Part shown: positions 9,114 to 16,797 of the stretch, in pieces
Layout of the letters: the number at the start of each line of letters is the position of its first letter
How positions within the stretch are numbered: position 1 is the stretch's first letter
Origin: Caballeronia turbans
GTDB taxonomy: Bacteria > Pseudomonadota > Gammaproteobacteria > Burkholderiales > Burkholderiaceae
DNA: 64,000 nucleotides
Assembly (NCBI GenBank): GCA_001544655.2
Contig: FCOD02000030.1
Coordinates: forward strand, 1-64,000
Reading direction: 5' to 3'
Notes under the pieces: model-generated
What the model saw: the letters and a program-made list of their open reading frames with translations, nothing else
Told to the model about the DNA's origin: nothing
Database searches by the model: none
Translations under genes and position numbers: made by a program

Positions 9114-9142
9114 GTATCTTGAAAAATGAATAATCGAGATAC
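9114..9142. promoter_or_regulatory. Inverted repeat between divergent MFS and LysR genes
   Basis: GTATCT (9114-9119) and AGATAC (9137-9142) form an exact inverted repeat in the 65-bp AT-richer spacer between the divergent transporter and LysR genes. The size and position fit a LysR-family binding site. The operator role is inferred from layout. Confidence 0.55.
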
Positions 9143-9163
9143 AACCAATCTTCTGGAAAGATC

Positions 9164-10042
9164 ATGGATCTGTCGGCATTGACGATTTTCCGGGCGGTCG
9201 TGCGCGAGAACGGCGTGACGCGGGCAGCGGCGAAGCTCAATCGTGTGCAGTCGAATGTCACGACGCGCATCCGTCAGTTGGAAGAGACGCTCGGCACGGA
9301 TCTTTTCATCCGCGATGGCCGGCGTCTCGTGCTGACGCCGGCCGGCGAGACCTTGCTGCCTTACGCGGAACGTCTGCTCGCGCTCGCCGAGGAAGCGCGG
9401 CACGCGGTCAGCGAGAATCGTCCGCAAGGCCGTCTGCGGCTCGGGACGATGGAAAGCACGGCCGCGAGCCGCCTGCCGCGCTTGCTGGCCGCCTACCACC
9501 AGCGCTGGCCGCAGGTCACGCTCGAACTGGCGACGGGCGTGACCCGCGCGCTCATCGAGAGCGTGCGCACCTTCGAAGTCGACGCGGCTGTGATGGCGCG
9601 TCCCATCGAGCCCGACGCGCTTGCCGCCGAGCAGTTCGAGTCCGTGCCGGTGTTCGAGGAAGAGCTGGCGCTGATCACGCCGCGCGGACAGCATCCGGTG
9701 GCGATGGGGCGCGAGTCGGCGGGCCTGACGCTCGTGGCGTTCGAGCGCGGTTGCGCTTACCGCTCATACGCGATGCGCTGGTACGAGCAGCAGGGTATCA
9801 GGCCCGCGCGGGTGCTGGAGCTGGGTTCGTATCACGCGATCGTCGCGTGCGTGGCGGCAGGGGCGGGCGTCGCGGTGGCGCCGCGCTCGGTGCTCGAGCT
9901 CGCGCGGCTGGATGGCGAAGTGGACCTGCATCCGATGGGCGAGCTCGGTCGTGTGGATACGCTGCTCGTGTGGCGCAAGGGGCATTTCTCGGCGGCGCTC
10001 GACGCGATGCGCGAACTGCTGGTGGGCGGAGTGGCCGCGTGA
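9164..10042 (+). CDS. LysR-family transcriptional regulator
   Basis: 292 aa. Starts MDLSALTIFRAVVRENGVTR with the winged HTH (AAKLNRVQSNVTTRIRQLEE) in the first 60 residues and LGTDLFIRDGRRLVLTPAGE after it, then a periplasmic-binding-protein-like effector domain. The ATG at 9164 follows CTGGAAAG at suitable spacing. It is divergent from the YbfB-type transporter, its likely target. The sequence around FIRDGRRLVLTPAGETLLPYA is closest to the LysR subgroup that controls exporters such as putrescine or drug transporters, a loose resemblance only. Confidence 0.9.
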   Translation: MDLSALTIFRAVVRENGVTRAAAKLNRVQSNVTTRIRQLEETLGTDLFIRDGRRLVLTPAGETLLPYAERLLALAEEARHAVSENRPQGRLRLGTMESTAASRLPRLLAAYHQRWPQVTLELATGVTRALIESVRTFEVDAAVMARPIEPDALAAEQFESVPVFEEELALITPRGQHPVAMGRESAGLTLVAFERGCAYRSYAMRWYEQQGIRPARVLELGSYHAIVACVAAGAGVAVAPRSVLELARLDGEVDLHPMGELGRVDTLLVWRKGHFSAALDAMRELLVGGVAA

Positions 10043-10120
10043 CTGCTTGAGATGTTGCATGGAAGTCGAGTTCGGACATAATCGATATCAGCGAACTGAA
10101 CGTTGACGTGAGGTCGATCC

Positions 10121-10453
10121 ATGCAACTGCAAACGGGTAACCTGTTCGGCTTCGAGGCAAAGCACGGCAGCGAAGAGCGGATCGACATGCTCGTCACGGG
10201 ACAGCGCCTGAACGTGGAGCGCATCGTGTCGATGGGACACGCGAGTCCCGAAGGCTTCTGGTACGACGACTCGCGCGCCGAATGGGTCGTGTTGCTGACG
10301 GGCGCGGCCGTGCTCGAGTTCGAGGAGGACTCGACGCGGCACGACATGCATCCGGGTGACTACGTGCTGATCGAGCCGCATTGCCGGCATCGCGTCGCGT
10401 GGACGCATGCCGACGAGCAAACCGTATGGCTTGCGATCTATTACGAACGATGA
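10121..10453 (+). CDS. Cupin-domain protein
   Basis: 110 aa single-domain cupin. ERIVSMGHASPEGFWYDDSRAEWVVLLTGAAVLEFE and HDMHPGDYVLIEPHCRHRVAWT match the two cupin motifs: G..PEG.WY and the E of AEWVV in motif 1, PGDY..I...H.H in motif 2, so a metal site is probable. Similar small cupins in beta-proteobacteria are annotated only as cupin proteins; an enzymatic or sensory role cannot be told apart. Start chosen at 10121 with GAGG about 10 bases upstream. It converges with the small peptide gene that ends at 10483. Confidence 0.85.
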   Translation: MQLQTGNLFGFEAKHGSEERIDMLVTGQRLNVERIVSMGHASPEGFWYDDSRAEWVVLLTGAAVLEFEEDSTRHDMHPGDYVLIEPHCRHRVAWTHADEQTVWLAIYYER

Positions 10454-10482
10454 AGGCGCGTCGAGCGTGATGCGACCCGCGC

Positions 10483-10725
10483 TCACAGCAGACGAGGATC
10501 TTGCGTCGCGGGTTGCGGCGAAATCTGCAATGGCACCGGAATGTGCAGTTCCTTCAAGAGCGCGGCGGCGCTGGGCCACGACGCCGGCAGCGACGGCGGC
10601 AACTCGGGAATCGTGTTGCCGCCGCCCGGCAGGGTCACATGCGCGATCCCGCCGCGCACGGCGGACATCGCTTGGCGGTCGATCGTGTCGACGCAAGGCA
10701 GATCGGTGATGGTCAGAGTGGTCAT
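10483..10725 (-). CDS. Small peptide with double-glycine leader (bacteriocin/microcin-like precursor)
   Basis: 80 aa from the ATG at 10725, with AGGAGA 9 bases upstream. The N-terminus MTTLTITDLPCVDTIDRQAM, then SAVRGG, looks like a GG-type leader: a hydrophobic/acidic amphipathic stretch ending in Gly-Gly at residues 24-25, the place where C39 peptidase transporters cut. The remainder (IAHVTLPGGGNTIPELPPSL...) is Pro- and Leu-rich, with no Cys after the leader. No C39 transporter or modification enzyme is next to it. It is a proposed secreted peptide; function unknown. It does not overlap the cupin gene. Confidence 0.68.
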   Translation of the reverse strand: MTTLTITDLPCVDTIDRQAMSAVRGGIAHVTLPGGGNTIPELPPSLPASWPSAAALLKELHIPVPLQISPQPATQDPRLL

Positions 10726-10998
10726 GGCGGGTCTCCTGGCAAAAGTGAAGTGAATGGCGACATGCAATTCGCCACTCATTCATTTGCACGCGGCGTGCCA
10801 ATGGGTGCGAAAGTCTCTGTTCATAGGCGTCGAGCGGGTTCAGGTTAAGCGCGCAAGCGTGTCACGCGACGGCTGGCGAGCAACAGGTCGATCGCTTGCT
10901 GTCGGCGAGAGACAGACTTTCTCCCGTCAAGTCGCATCGCACAGCCTGAACGATTGTCCAGTTCGGCAAATCAGGTCCAGCGAGGAGTGGCGAAACTC

Positions 10999-11763
10999 AT
11001 GATGAAGCTCGGGGTGCTCGGCGTCGGCGATCTGACCGAGAAGATGATTCGAGGATTGCATCGTAGCGGCACCGATACGGCGTTTATCCTTTCGCCCAGA
11101 AGCCGCACGAGGGCGGAAAGTCTCGCGAAGGATGTCGGCTGTGCGTTGATGCGCGATAACCAGGAAGTCGCGGATGCCGCTGATGTCATTCTGATCGGCG
11201 TTCGTCCGGGGCAACTCGACGAGCTCGCGCAGGAGATCACGCTGAAGCCGGGCATCCCGCTCGTTTCCGTCGTCAGCGGCGTGCCCGTCGGCGATTTGCA
11301 GCGTATGTTCGGCGCCCGGGAATGCACCCGCGCCATGTTGTCTCTTGCTGCCGAGATCAATCGCTCGACGGTCGCGGTCTATCCCGCAAGCTCAGCGATG
11401 GCGCCATTGCTCGCTGCGCTGGGAAATCCGGTGCTTCTCTCGACTGAACGCGAATTCGAGCTTGCCACGGTGGGCGCATGCATGAACGGATGGTTCTATT
11501 TTCTGCTTCACGATCTGCAGCAATGGTTCGTTCAGAAGGGCTTCACACCCGACGATGCAAGACAGCTCGTGCTCAGTGGCGTTGAAGACTGCGTTGCTTA
11601 CTCGCGATACAAAGCATCGTCGGGAATCGGCGAAATCGGTTCATCCATCGCGACGGCGGGCACCTATACGGCGCAAGGACTGGAGGTGCTGGAAAAGCTC
11701 GGCGGCAACGCGGCGTGGAAAGCCGCATGCGAGCATGTGTTCGATCAGTTGACCGCGAAGTAA
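10999..11763 (+). CDS. Pyrroline-5-carboxylate reductase-like NAD(P)-binding protein
   Basis: 254 aa from the ATG at 10999 (GAGGAG at 10982-10987). The N-terminus MMKLGVLGVGDLTEKMIRGL is a Rossmann nucleotide-binding loop; VILIGVRPGQLDELAQEI and VSVVSGVPVGDLQ match ProC and F420-dependent NADP oxidoreductase families. The C-terminal helices resemble the P5C reductase dimerisation domain (TPDDARQLVLSGVEDCVAYS). It may reduce a cyclic imine. A proline-type metabolite would fit the N-methylproline-demethylase-like enzyme at 12538, but this is inference. It converges with the TetR gene. Confidence 0.72.
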   Translation: MMKLGVLGVGDLTEKMIRGLHRSGTDTAFILSPRSRTRAESLAKDVGCALMRDNQEVADAADVILIGVRPGQLDELAQEITLKPGIPLVSVVSGVPVGDLQRMFGARECTRAMLSLAAEINRSTVAVYPASSAMAPLLAALGNPVLLSTEREFELATVGACMNGWFYFLLHDLQQWFVQKGFTPDDARQLVLSGVEDCVAYSRYKASSGIGEIGSSIATAGTYTAQGLEVLEKLGGNAAWKAACEHVFDQLTAK

Positions 11764-11780
11764 CCCGCGGGCGCGATCGC

Positions 11781-12428
11781 TCACTCGAACTCGAAGTTGC
11801 GCCGCGCGTAGAAGCGCTGAAGCTCGTGCTTTTTCGGCCGTACGCCCGTGAAGACTTCGACGTACTCCGGAATGCGCATCATGCGGACCGACATGTCTTC
11901 GTCGGGTTTCGTCGAGACATAGCCGGCCTGCGTGAAATAAGCCACGCGCGCGCGGACATCGGCTGAGCGCGGCGCATAGTCGAATCGCTCGAACAGGGCA
12001 GTGAGCGCCGCAATGCGTTGCGCATCGTCCTGCGCCATCTGCGCCGCAATTTCCGGCGATTGCTGCGCCCAGTTGCGTATAGCGGCCTCGAATCGCGAGT
12101 CGAAAATAGTGTCGTCGAACCAGCAGTCGAATACGTTCAGCATCGCTTCGCACACACTGTCCGCATACGCTTCCGTTCGTTCGATCCAGTTGCCTGTGTT
12201 CTTCTGTTTCCATCGGTCGAGCAGTGCGGCGAGCAGTTCCTCGCGATCCTTGAAGAACCAGTAGAAGCTGGTTCGCGAAAGATTCAGCTTTTTTGCAAGC
12301 GGCAGGATGCGCACCGCATCCACGCCTCCTTCGAGGAGGCCTTCATACGCCGCATCCAGCCACATTTCGGCGGAGCCGCGCACCACGTCGAGCGTCTCGT
12401 CCATTTCGTTTTTTCCCTGGTCGATCAT
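11781..12428 (-). CDS. TetR-family transcriptional regulator
   Basis: 215 aa. HTH at the N-terminus: WLDAAYEGLLEGGVDAVRIL, then PLAKKLNLSRTSFYWFFKDREELLAALLDRW, the recognition-helix signature of TetR/AcrR proteins. The C-terminal two thirds are helical ligand domain. It is divergent from the NADH:flavin oxidoreductase gene at 12538, with an inverted repeat over that gene's promoter, so it is probably its repressor, released by the enzyme's substrate. The first eight residues (MIDQGKNE) make MDETLDVV at 12404 a possible alternative start. Confidence 0.88.
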   Translation of the reverse strand: MIDQGKNEMDETLDVVRGSAEMWLDAAYEGLLEGGVDAVRILPLAKKLNLSRTSFYWFFKDREELLAALLDRWKQKNTGNWIERTEAYADSVCEAMLNVFDCWFDDTIFDSRFEAAIRNWAQQSPEIAAQMAQDDAQRIAALTALFERFDYAPRSADVRARVAYFTQAGYVSTKPDEDMSVRMMRIPEYVEVFTGVRPKKHELQRFYARRNFEFE

Positions 12429-12441
12429 GCGTCACAGTCAA

Positions 12442-12491
12442 TGTACACCATTGTCTCCCTACTTGACACATGTGTACAGTGGTTCTACTCT
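12442..12491 (+). promoter_or_regulatory. Promoter with overlapping inverted repeat (TetR operator candidate)
   Basis: TTGACA (12463-12468), 17-bp spacer, then TACTCT (12486-12491, weak -10) fits a sigma70 promoter for the flavoenzyme gene starting at 12538. TGTACAC (12442-12448) and GTGTACA (12472-12478) are exact inverted copies flanking the -35, and ACACATGTGT (12466-12475) is a palindrome overlapping it. Binding there by the divergent TetR protein would block the promoter. Confidence 0.6.
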
Positions 12492-12537
12492 TCACCACGA
12501 CAGGCGTTTCGTTCCCACTCGCTTCGATGAGGCATCC

Positions 12538-14574
12538 ATGTCCACGGACCCGCTGCTGCAGCCTTACACGCTGAAACACCTCACTTTTCGAAACCGGATC
12601 ATGACGACGTCGCATGAACCGGCCTACGCCGAGGATGGGATGCCGAAGGAGCGCTATCGCGCCTACCACGTCGAGCGCGCGAAGGCCGGCATTGCATTGA
12701 CGATGACGGCGGGCTCCGCGGCGGTATCGAAGGACAGCCCGCCGGTCTTCAACAACATCCTCGCGTACAAGGACGAAGTCGTGCCGTGGATGAAGGACCT
12801 CGTCGACGAGTGCCACGAGCACGGCGCGAAGGTGATGATCCAGTTGACCCATCTCGGCCGCCGCACGCGCTGGGACAAGGGCGACTGGTTGCCTGCCGTC
12901 TCGCCGTCGCACAGTCGCGAGCCCGCGCACCGGGCTTTCCCGAAGAAGCTGGAGGACTGGGATATCGAGCGCATCGTCCGGGACTTCGCGGATGCGGCGG
13001 AGCGCATGAAGGCCGCCGGCCTCGACGGGCTGGAAATCGAATCCTATGGTCACTTGATGGACCAGTTCTGGTCGCCTCTGACGAATACGCTCGAAGGTCC
13101 GTATGGCGGTTCGCTTGAGAACCGCATGCGCTTCACGTTCGACGTGCTGCGCGCGATGCGTGAGCGCGTCGGCGAGCGCTTTCTCGTCGGCATCCGTTAT
13201 ACGGCCGATGAGATGCTCCCGGGCGGCATCACGAAAGAAGAAGGCATCGAGATTTCGAAGCGCCTCAAGAACAGCGGCCTCGTCGATTTCCTGAATGTCG
13301 TCCGCGGGCATCTGGAAACCGATGCCGGGCTCACCGACGTCATTCCCATCATGGGGATGAAGAGCGCTCCGCATCTCGACTTCGCGGGCGAGATCCGGCA
13401 AGCGACGGACTTTCCCACGTTTCATGCGGCGCGCATTCAGGACGTCGCGACGGCGCGCCATGCGATCGAGTCGGGCAAGATCGACATGGTCGGCATGACG
13501 CGCGCGCATATGACCGATCCGCATATCGTGCGCAAGATCATCGAGCGCAGGGAAGACGATATCCGGCCCTGCGTGGGCGCGAACTATTGTCTGGATCGCA
13601 TCTATCAGGGCGGCATGGCGCTGTGCATCCACAACGCCGCGACGGGCCGCGAACTGGAGATGCCGCACACGATCGAACCCGCCGCGACGAAGCGCAGGAT
13701 CGTCATCGTGGGTGCGGGGCCCGCGGGTCTTGAAGCTGCGCGCGTCGCGGGCGAGCGCGGGCACGACGTCGTCGTGCTGGAAGCGATGAACGATCCCGGC
13801 GGCCAGATTCGCCTCACCGCGCAAAACGTTCGCCGCAAGGAGATGATGGGCATCATCGACTGGCGCATGGCGCAGTGCGAAAGGCTCGGCGTCCGGTTCA
13901 GGTTCAATACGTGGGCCGACAACGAAACGGTGCTGGCGGAAAATCCGGATGTGGTGATCGTCGCGACCGGCGGCATGCCGCACACGGAGGTCTGCAGCGA
14001 AGGGAACGAGCATGTCGTCTCTTCGTGGGACATCATTTCCGGCGATGTGAAACCCGGCGCGAATGTCCTGATCTTCGACGATGCCGGCGATCACGCCGCG
14101 CTTCAGGCGGCCGAAACGATTGCACAGGCCGGCGGCAAGGTGGAAGTGATGACGCCCGACCGCTCTTTCTCGCCCGAAGTCATGAGCATGAATCTCGTGC
14201 CCTATATGCGCTCGCTGCAAAAACTCGCGACGACCTTCACGGTGACGTTTCGCCTCGAGTCCGTTCGCCGCGAAGGCAGCGAACTGGTGGCGACGATCGG
14301 CAGCGACTACGGCGGTGTGAAGAAGGAGCAGCGCCACGATCAGATCGTCGTCAATCACGGCACGATTCCGATGGACGAACTGTATTTCGAACTCAAGCCG
14401 CTTTCGAAGAATCGCGGCTCGGTGAACTACGAGGCGCTCATCGACGGCAAGCCGCAAAGCGCGCAGACGAATCCCGAAGGGCGCTTCCAGCTCTTCAGGA
14501 TCGGCGACGCGGTGTCGGCGCGCAACACGCACGCCGCCATCTACGATGCGCTTCGTCTGGTGAAGGATCTTTAA
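12538..14574 (+). CDS. NADH:flavin oxidoreductase, N-methylproline demethylase/trimethylamine dehydrogenase-like
   Basis: 678 aa from the ATG at 12538. Domains: an Old Yellow Enzyme TIM barrel with FMN (1-360), an iron-sulfur region, then a two-dinucleotide-binding half beginning RRIVIVGAGPAGLEAARVAG near 386. This is the layout of dienoyl-CoA reductase, TMADH and the N-methylproline demethylases. The iron-sulfur region reads C345-V-G-A348-N-Y-C351...C363, with alanine where the second of the four usual ligands stands. Proposed role: oxidative N-demethylation of a methylated amine or imino acid. Divergent from a TetR gene, and converging with the binding-protein gene only 3 bp away. Substrate is not established. 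Confidence 0.82.
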   Translation: MSTDPLLQPYTLKHLTFRNRIMTTSHEPAYAEDGMPKERYRAYHVERAKAGIALTMTAGSAAVSKDSPPVFNNILAYKDEVVPWMKDLVDECHEHGAKVMIQLTHLGRRTRWDKGDWLPAVSPSHSREPAHRAFPKKLEDWDIERIVRDFADAAERMKAAGLDGLEIESYGHLMDQFWSPLTNTLEGPYGGSLENRMRFTFDVLRAMRERVGERFLVGIRYTADEMLPGGITKEEGIEISKRLKNSGLVDFLNVVRGHLETDAGLTDVIPIMGMKSAPHLDFAGEIRQATDFPTFHAARIQDVATARHAIESGKIDMVGMTRAHMTDPHIVRKIIERREDDIRPCVGANYCLDRIYQGGMALCIHNAATGRELEMPHTIEPAATKRRIVIVGAGPAGLEAARVAGERGHDVVVLEAMNDPGGQIRLTAQNVRRKEMMGIIDWRMAQCERLGVRFRFNTWADNETVLAENPDVVIVATGGMPHTEVCSEGNEHVVSSWDIISGDVKPGANVLIFDDAGDHAALQAAETIAQAGGKVEVMTPDRSFSPEVMSMNLVPYMRSLQKLATTFTVTFRLESVRREGSELVATIGSDYGGVKKEQRHDQIVVNHGTIPMDELYFELKPLSKNRGSVNYEALIDGKPQSAQTNPEGRFQLFRIGDAVSARNTHAAIYDALRLVKDL

Positions 14575-14577
14575 GCG

Positions 14578-15624
14578 TTACTTCTCGATCTGCTGATTCC
14601 AGCGCTGATCCCACTGCGCGCGATTCGCGTTGATCGTGTCCCAGTCCACCACGGTCACTTTCTTCACGAGTGCGTTCAGGTCGCCGAGATTCTTCTCCAT
14701 CTCCGGCGTCATCTTCGCCTGCGTGTTGGTGGGAATCTGCTTGCCGGCTTCGGCCGCCTTCGTCTGCGCGGGCGCCGAGAGGAGGAATTGCGCAAGCTTC
14801 TGCGCGAGCGCCGGATCCGGATTGTTCTTCACGACGCATACATCGACGAGCAGCAGCACCGCGCCTTCCTTCGGCGCGACATACGCGACCGGTAGACCCT
14901 TGTCCTTCAGATCGCCGATGGCGGTCGGCGTGAGCGGAAAGAGGCCGGCTTCGCCCGTCGTGATCATCTCCGAGAGCTTCGCCGAGTTCGGAATGTATTC
15001 GACGACGTTCGGGCCGACTGTCGTCGCCCATTTGGAAAAGCCCGGCTCGACGTTCTTCTCGCTGCCGCCGAGGATGCGGTTGATCGCAAGGAAGCCATGC
15101 AGGCCGAACGTGCTGCTCGAGGCCGACTGGAACACCACCTTGCCCTTGTACTTCGGATCGGCGAAATCCATCCACGAGGTCGGCGGCGCCCAGCCTTTTT
15201 CCTTGAAGAGCTTCGTGTTGTAGCCGATGCCGGTCATGCCGAGCTGCACGCCCGCGCCCATGTCGTCCTTCAGGCGCGCGAACGGATAGAGCTCCTTCAG
15301 CACGGGCGAATCGTCGAGCTTCTGGCACACGCCCATGCTGACGGCGCGCGCCATCACGCCGTCATCGAGGAACGCGACGTGGATTTGCGGGCTGTTGCGG
15401 TTCGCGAGCAGCTTCGCGAGCACGTCCGAGGATGTGCCCGGCACCACGACGACCTTCACGTTGTTGGCTTTCTCGAACTCGGGCAGAACCTGACTCGTAT
15501 AGGCCTTTTCCATCGGTCCGCCGTTCATGCCGATATAGATCGTCTTGCTCTGGGACCAGGCGGACGGCGCAACGCCGAGCGCGACGAGCGCGGCAATCGA
15601 AACGAGTGTGCGGGGCAGCTTCAT
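14578..15624 (-). CDS. ABC transporter periplasmic substrate-binding protein (PotD/iron type)
   Basis: 348 aa with a Sec signal peptide (MKLPRTLVSIAALVALGVAP, then SAWSQ, cleavage around residue 25). The mature part begins KTIYIGMNGGPMEKAY and contains TGIGYNTKLFKEKGW, PTSWMDFADPKYKGKV and GEAGLFPLTPTAI, the lobes of type II binding proteins that serve PotABC-like polyamine, opine or ferric transporters. It is the last gene of the operon that starts at 21339, 33 bp after the FAD oxidoreductase gene. The ligand is probably a cationic or amino-acid-derived compound, since the permeases are PotB/PotC-like and dehydrogenase subunits are co-encoded. Confidence 0.87.
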   Translation of the reverse strand: MKLPRTLVSIAALVALGVAPSAWSQSKTIYIGMNGGPMEKAYTSQVLPEFEKANNVKVVVVPGTSSDVLAKLLANRNSPQIHVAFLDDGVMARAVSMGVCQKLDDSPVLKELYPFARLKDDMGAGVQLGMTGIGYNTKLFKEKGWAPPTSWMDFADPKYKGKVVFQSASSSTFGLHGFLAINRILGGSEKNVEPGFSKWATTVGPNVVEYIPNSAKLSEMITTGEAGLFPLTPTAIGDLKDKGLPVAYVAPKEGAVLLLVDVCVVKNNPDPALAQKLAQFLLSAPAQTKAAEAGKQIPTNTQAKMTPEMEKNLGDLNALVKKVTVVDWDTINANRAQWDQRWNQQIEK

Positions 15625-15657
15625 CGTGAGTTTTCCTTGTTCTGGCTGAGTGAGTGG

Positions 15658-16797
15658 CTAATGAGTGACGGATAGAGGCATCGAACTGAACCGTCCGATC
15701 GAGAACGCGTCGATCGGCGTGCTGGTCTCGCCCTGCGTAACCAGTTCGGCGAGCACTTCGCCGACGCCGGGCGCGAGCAGGAAGCCGCCGCCCGAAAAAC
15801 CGAACGCATGCAGAAGGCGCGGCGTGGTGCGGCTTAACCCGATGATCGGATTGCCGTCCGGTGTTTCGCCTTCCACGCCGCTCCATGTGCGGATCAGGAG
15901 CGCATCGCGCAGGGCGGGCAAGAGCGCGCACGCGTCGCGCATCACGGCGCGCGTCGTGGCCGTCGATGGCTGCGCGTACTCGCCGTCGCCATGTCCGCGC
16001 CCGCCGCCGATCACGCAGTTGCCGCGCTCCACCTGACGCGCATAGATGCCGCCACCGACCACGCCGAGACTGTGCCCGATGAAAAGCGGCAGCGGCTCGG
16101 TTACCCACATGTTCGGGTAGATGGGCTTCATCGGCGCGCTTTCGCCGAAGCTCCCCGCGATGCGGTTCGCCCACGCGCCCGCGCTGTTGACGAGCCAGTC
16201 CGAACTGATGCGCTCGCGGCCCGCGCGCATCTGGAAGCGCGTGCCGTCGAAGGTGATGTCGGACAGCTCGGTCTGCTCGCGCACGTCGGCGCCCGCGCGC
16301 CGGGCGGCATGCGCAAAACCCGGCGAGACGAGACGCGGATTCGCGTGGCCGTCGCTCGGGCAGAGCGAGCCGCCGATCGCCGCAGGACCGAGCCACGGAT
16401 AGCGCTGGCGAAACGCCGGGCCGCTCATCACGTGCGATTCGACGCCGTGTTCGCGCGCCATCGCGGACCATCGATCGAGCACGTCGAGATCGGCTTCGCG
16501 CCGCGCGAGACGCAGATGACCCGACACGACCATCTCGCCGTCGATGCCGATCAGCTCCGGCAAGCGGCCATAGACGCGCCGCGCGCGCACGGCGAGCGGC
16601 AGCTGTTCCGCCGTGCGTCCCTGCGTGCGCACGCCGCCGTAGTTCACGCCGCTCGCCTGCGCGCCGCAGAAGCGCCGTTCGATCAGCGCGACGCGCATGC
16701 CCGATTTCGCGAGCGCGAGTGCCGTCGACGAGCCGACGAGCCCGCCGCCCGCGATCACCACATCGAAATGACTCACACCCGCACGCGTGTCATTCAT
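15658..16797 (-). CDS. FAD-dependent amine/amino-acid dehydrogenase subunit (DadA/HcnC/OoxB-like)
   Basis: 379 aa from the ATG at 16797, which overlaps the end of the preceding subunit gene by 8 bp. FDVVIAGGGLVGSSTALALA is the N-terminal FAD Rossmann site; VNYGGVRTQGRTAEQLPLA, WLVNSAGAWANRIA and the C-terminal GFSGGGFLLAPGVGEVLAEL are typical of D-amino-acid/sarcosine/proline-type dehydrogenases. With the HcnB-like and [2Fe-2S] subunits encoded just upstream, it would form a membrane-associated three-subunit dehydrogenase such as D-hydroxyproline dehydrogenase, opine oxidase or HCN synthase. It should be the subunit that binds and oxidises the C-N bond of the substrate. Confidence 0.85.
   Translation of the reverse strand: MNDTRAGVSHFDVVIAGGGLVGSSTALALAKSGMRVALIERRFCGAQASGVNYGGVRTQGRTAEQLPLAVRARRVYGRLPELIGIDGEMVVSGHLRLARREADLDVLDRWSAMAREHGVESHVMSGPAFRQRYPWLGPAAIGGSLCPSDGHANPRLVSPGFAHAARRAGADVREQTELSDITFDGTRFQMRAGRERISSDWLVNSAGAWANRIAGSFGESAPMKPIYPNMWVTEPLPLFIGHSLGVVGGGIYARQVERGNCVIGGGRGHGDGEYAQPSTATTRAVMRDACALLPALRDALLIRTWSGVEGETPDGNPIIGLSRTTPRLLHAFGFSGGGFLLAPGVGEVLAELVTQGETSTPIDAFSIGRFSSMPLSVTH

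Noticed and set aside
12343-14532. A 729-codon open frame on the minus strand opposite the flavoenzyme gene
   Set aside because: The plus-strand frame carries clear FMN, iron-sulfur and NAD motifs over its full length, and the antisense product has no family motif and is His/Arg-rich.
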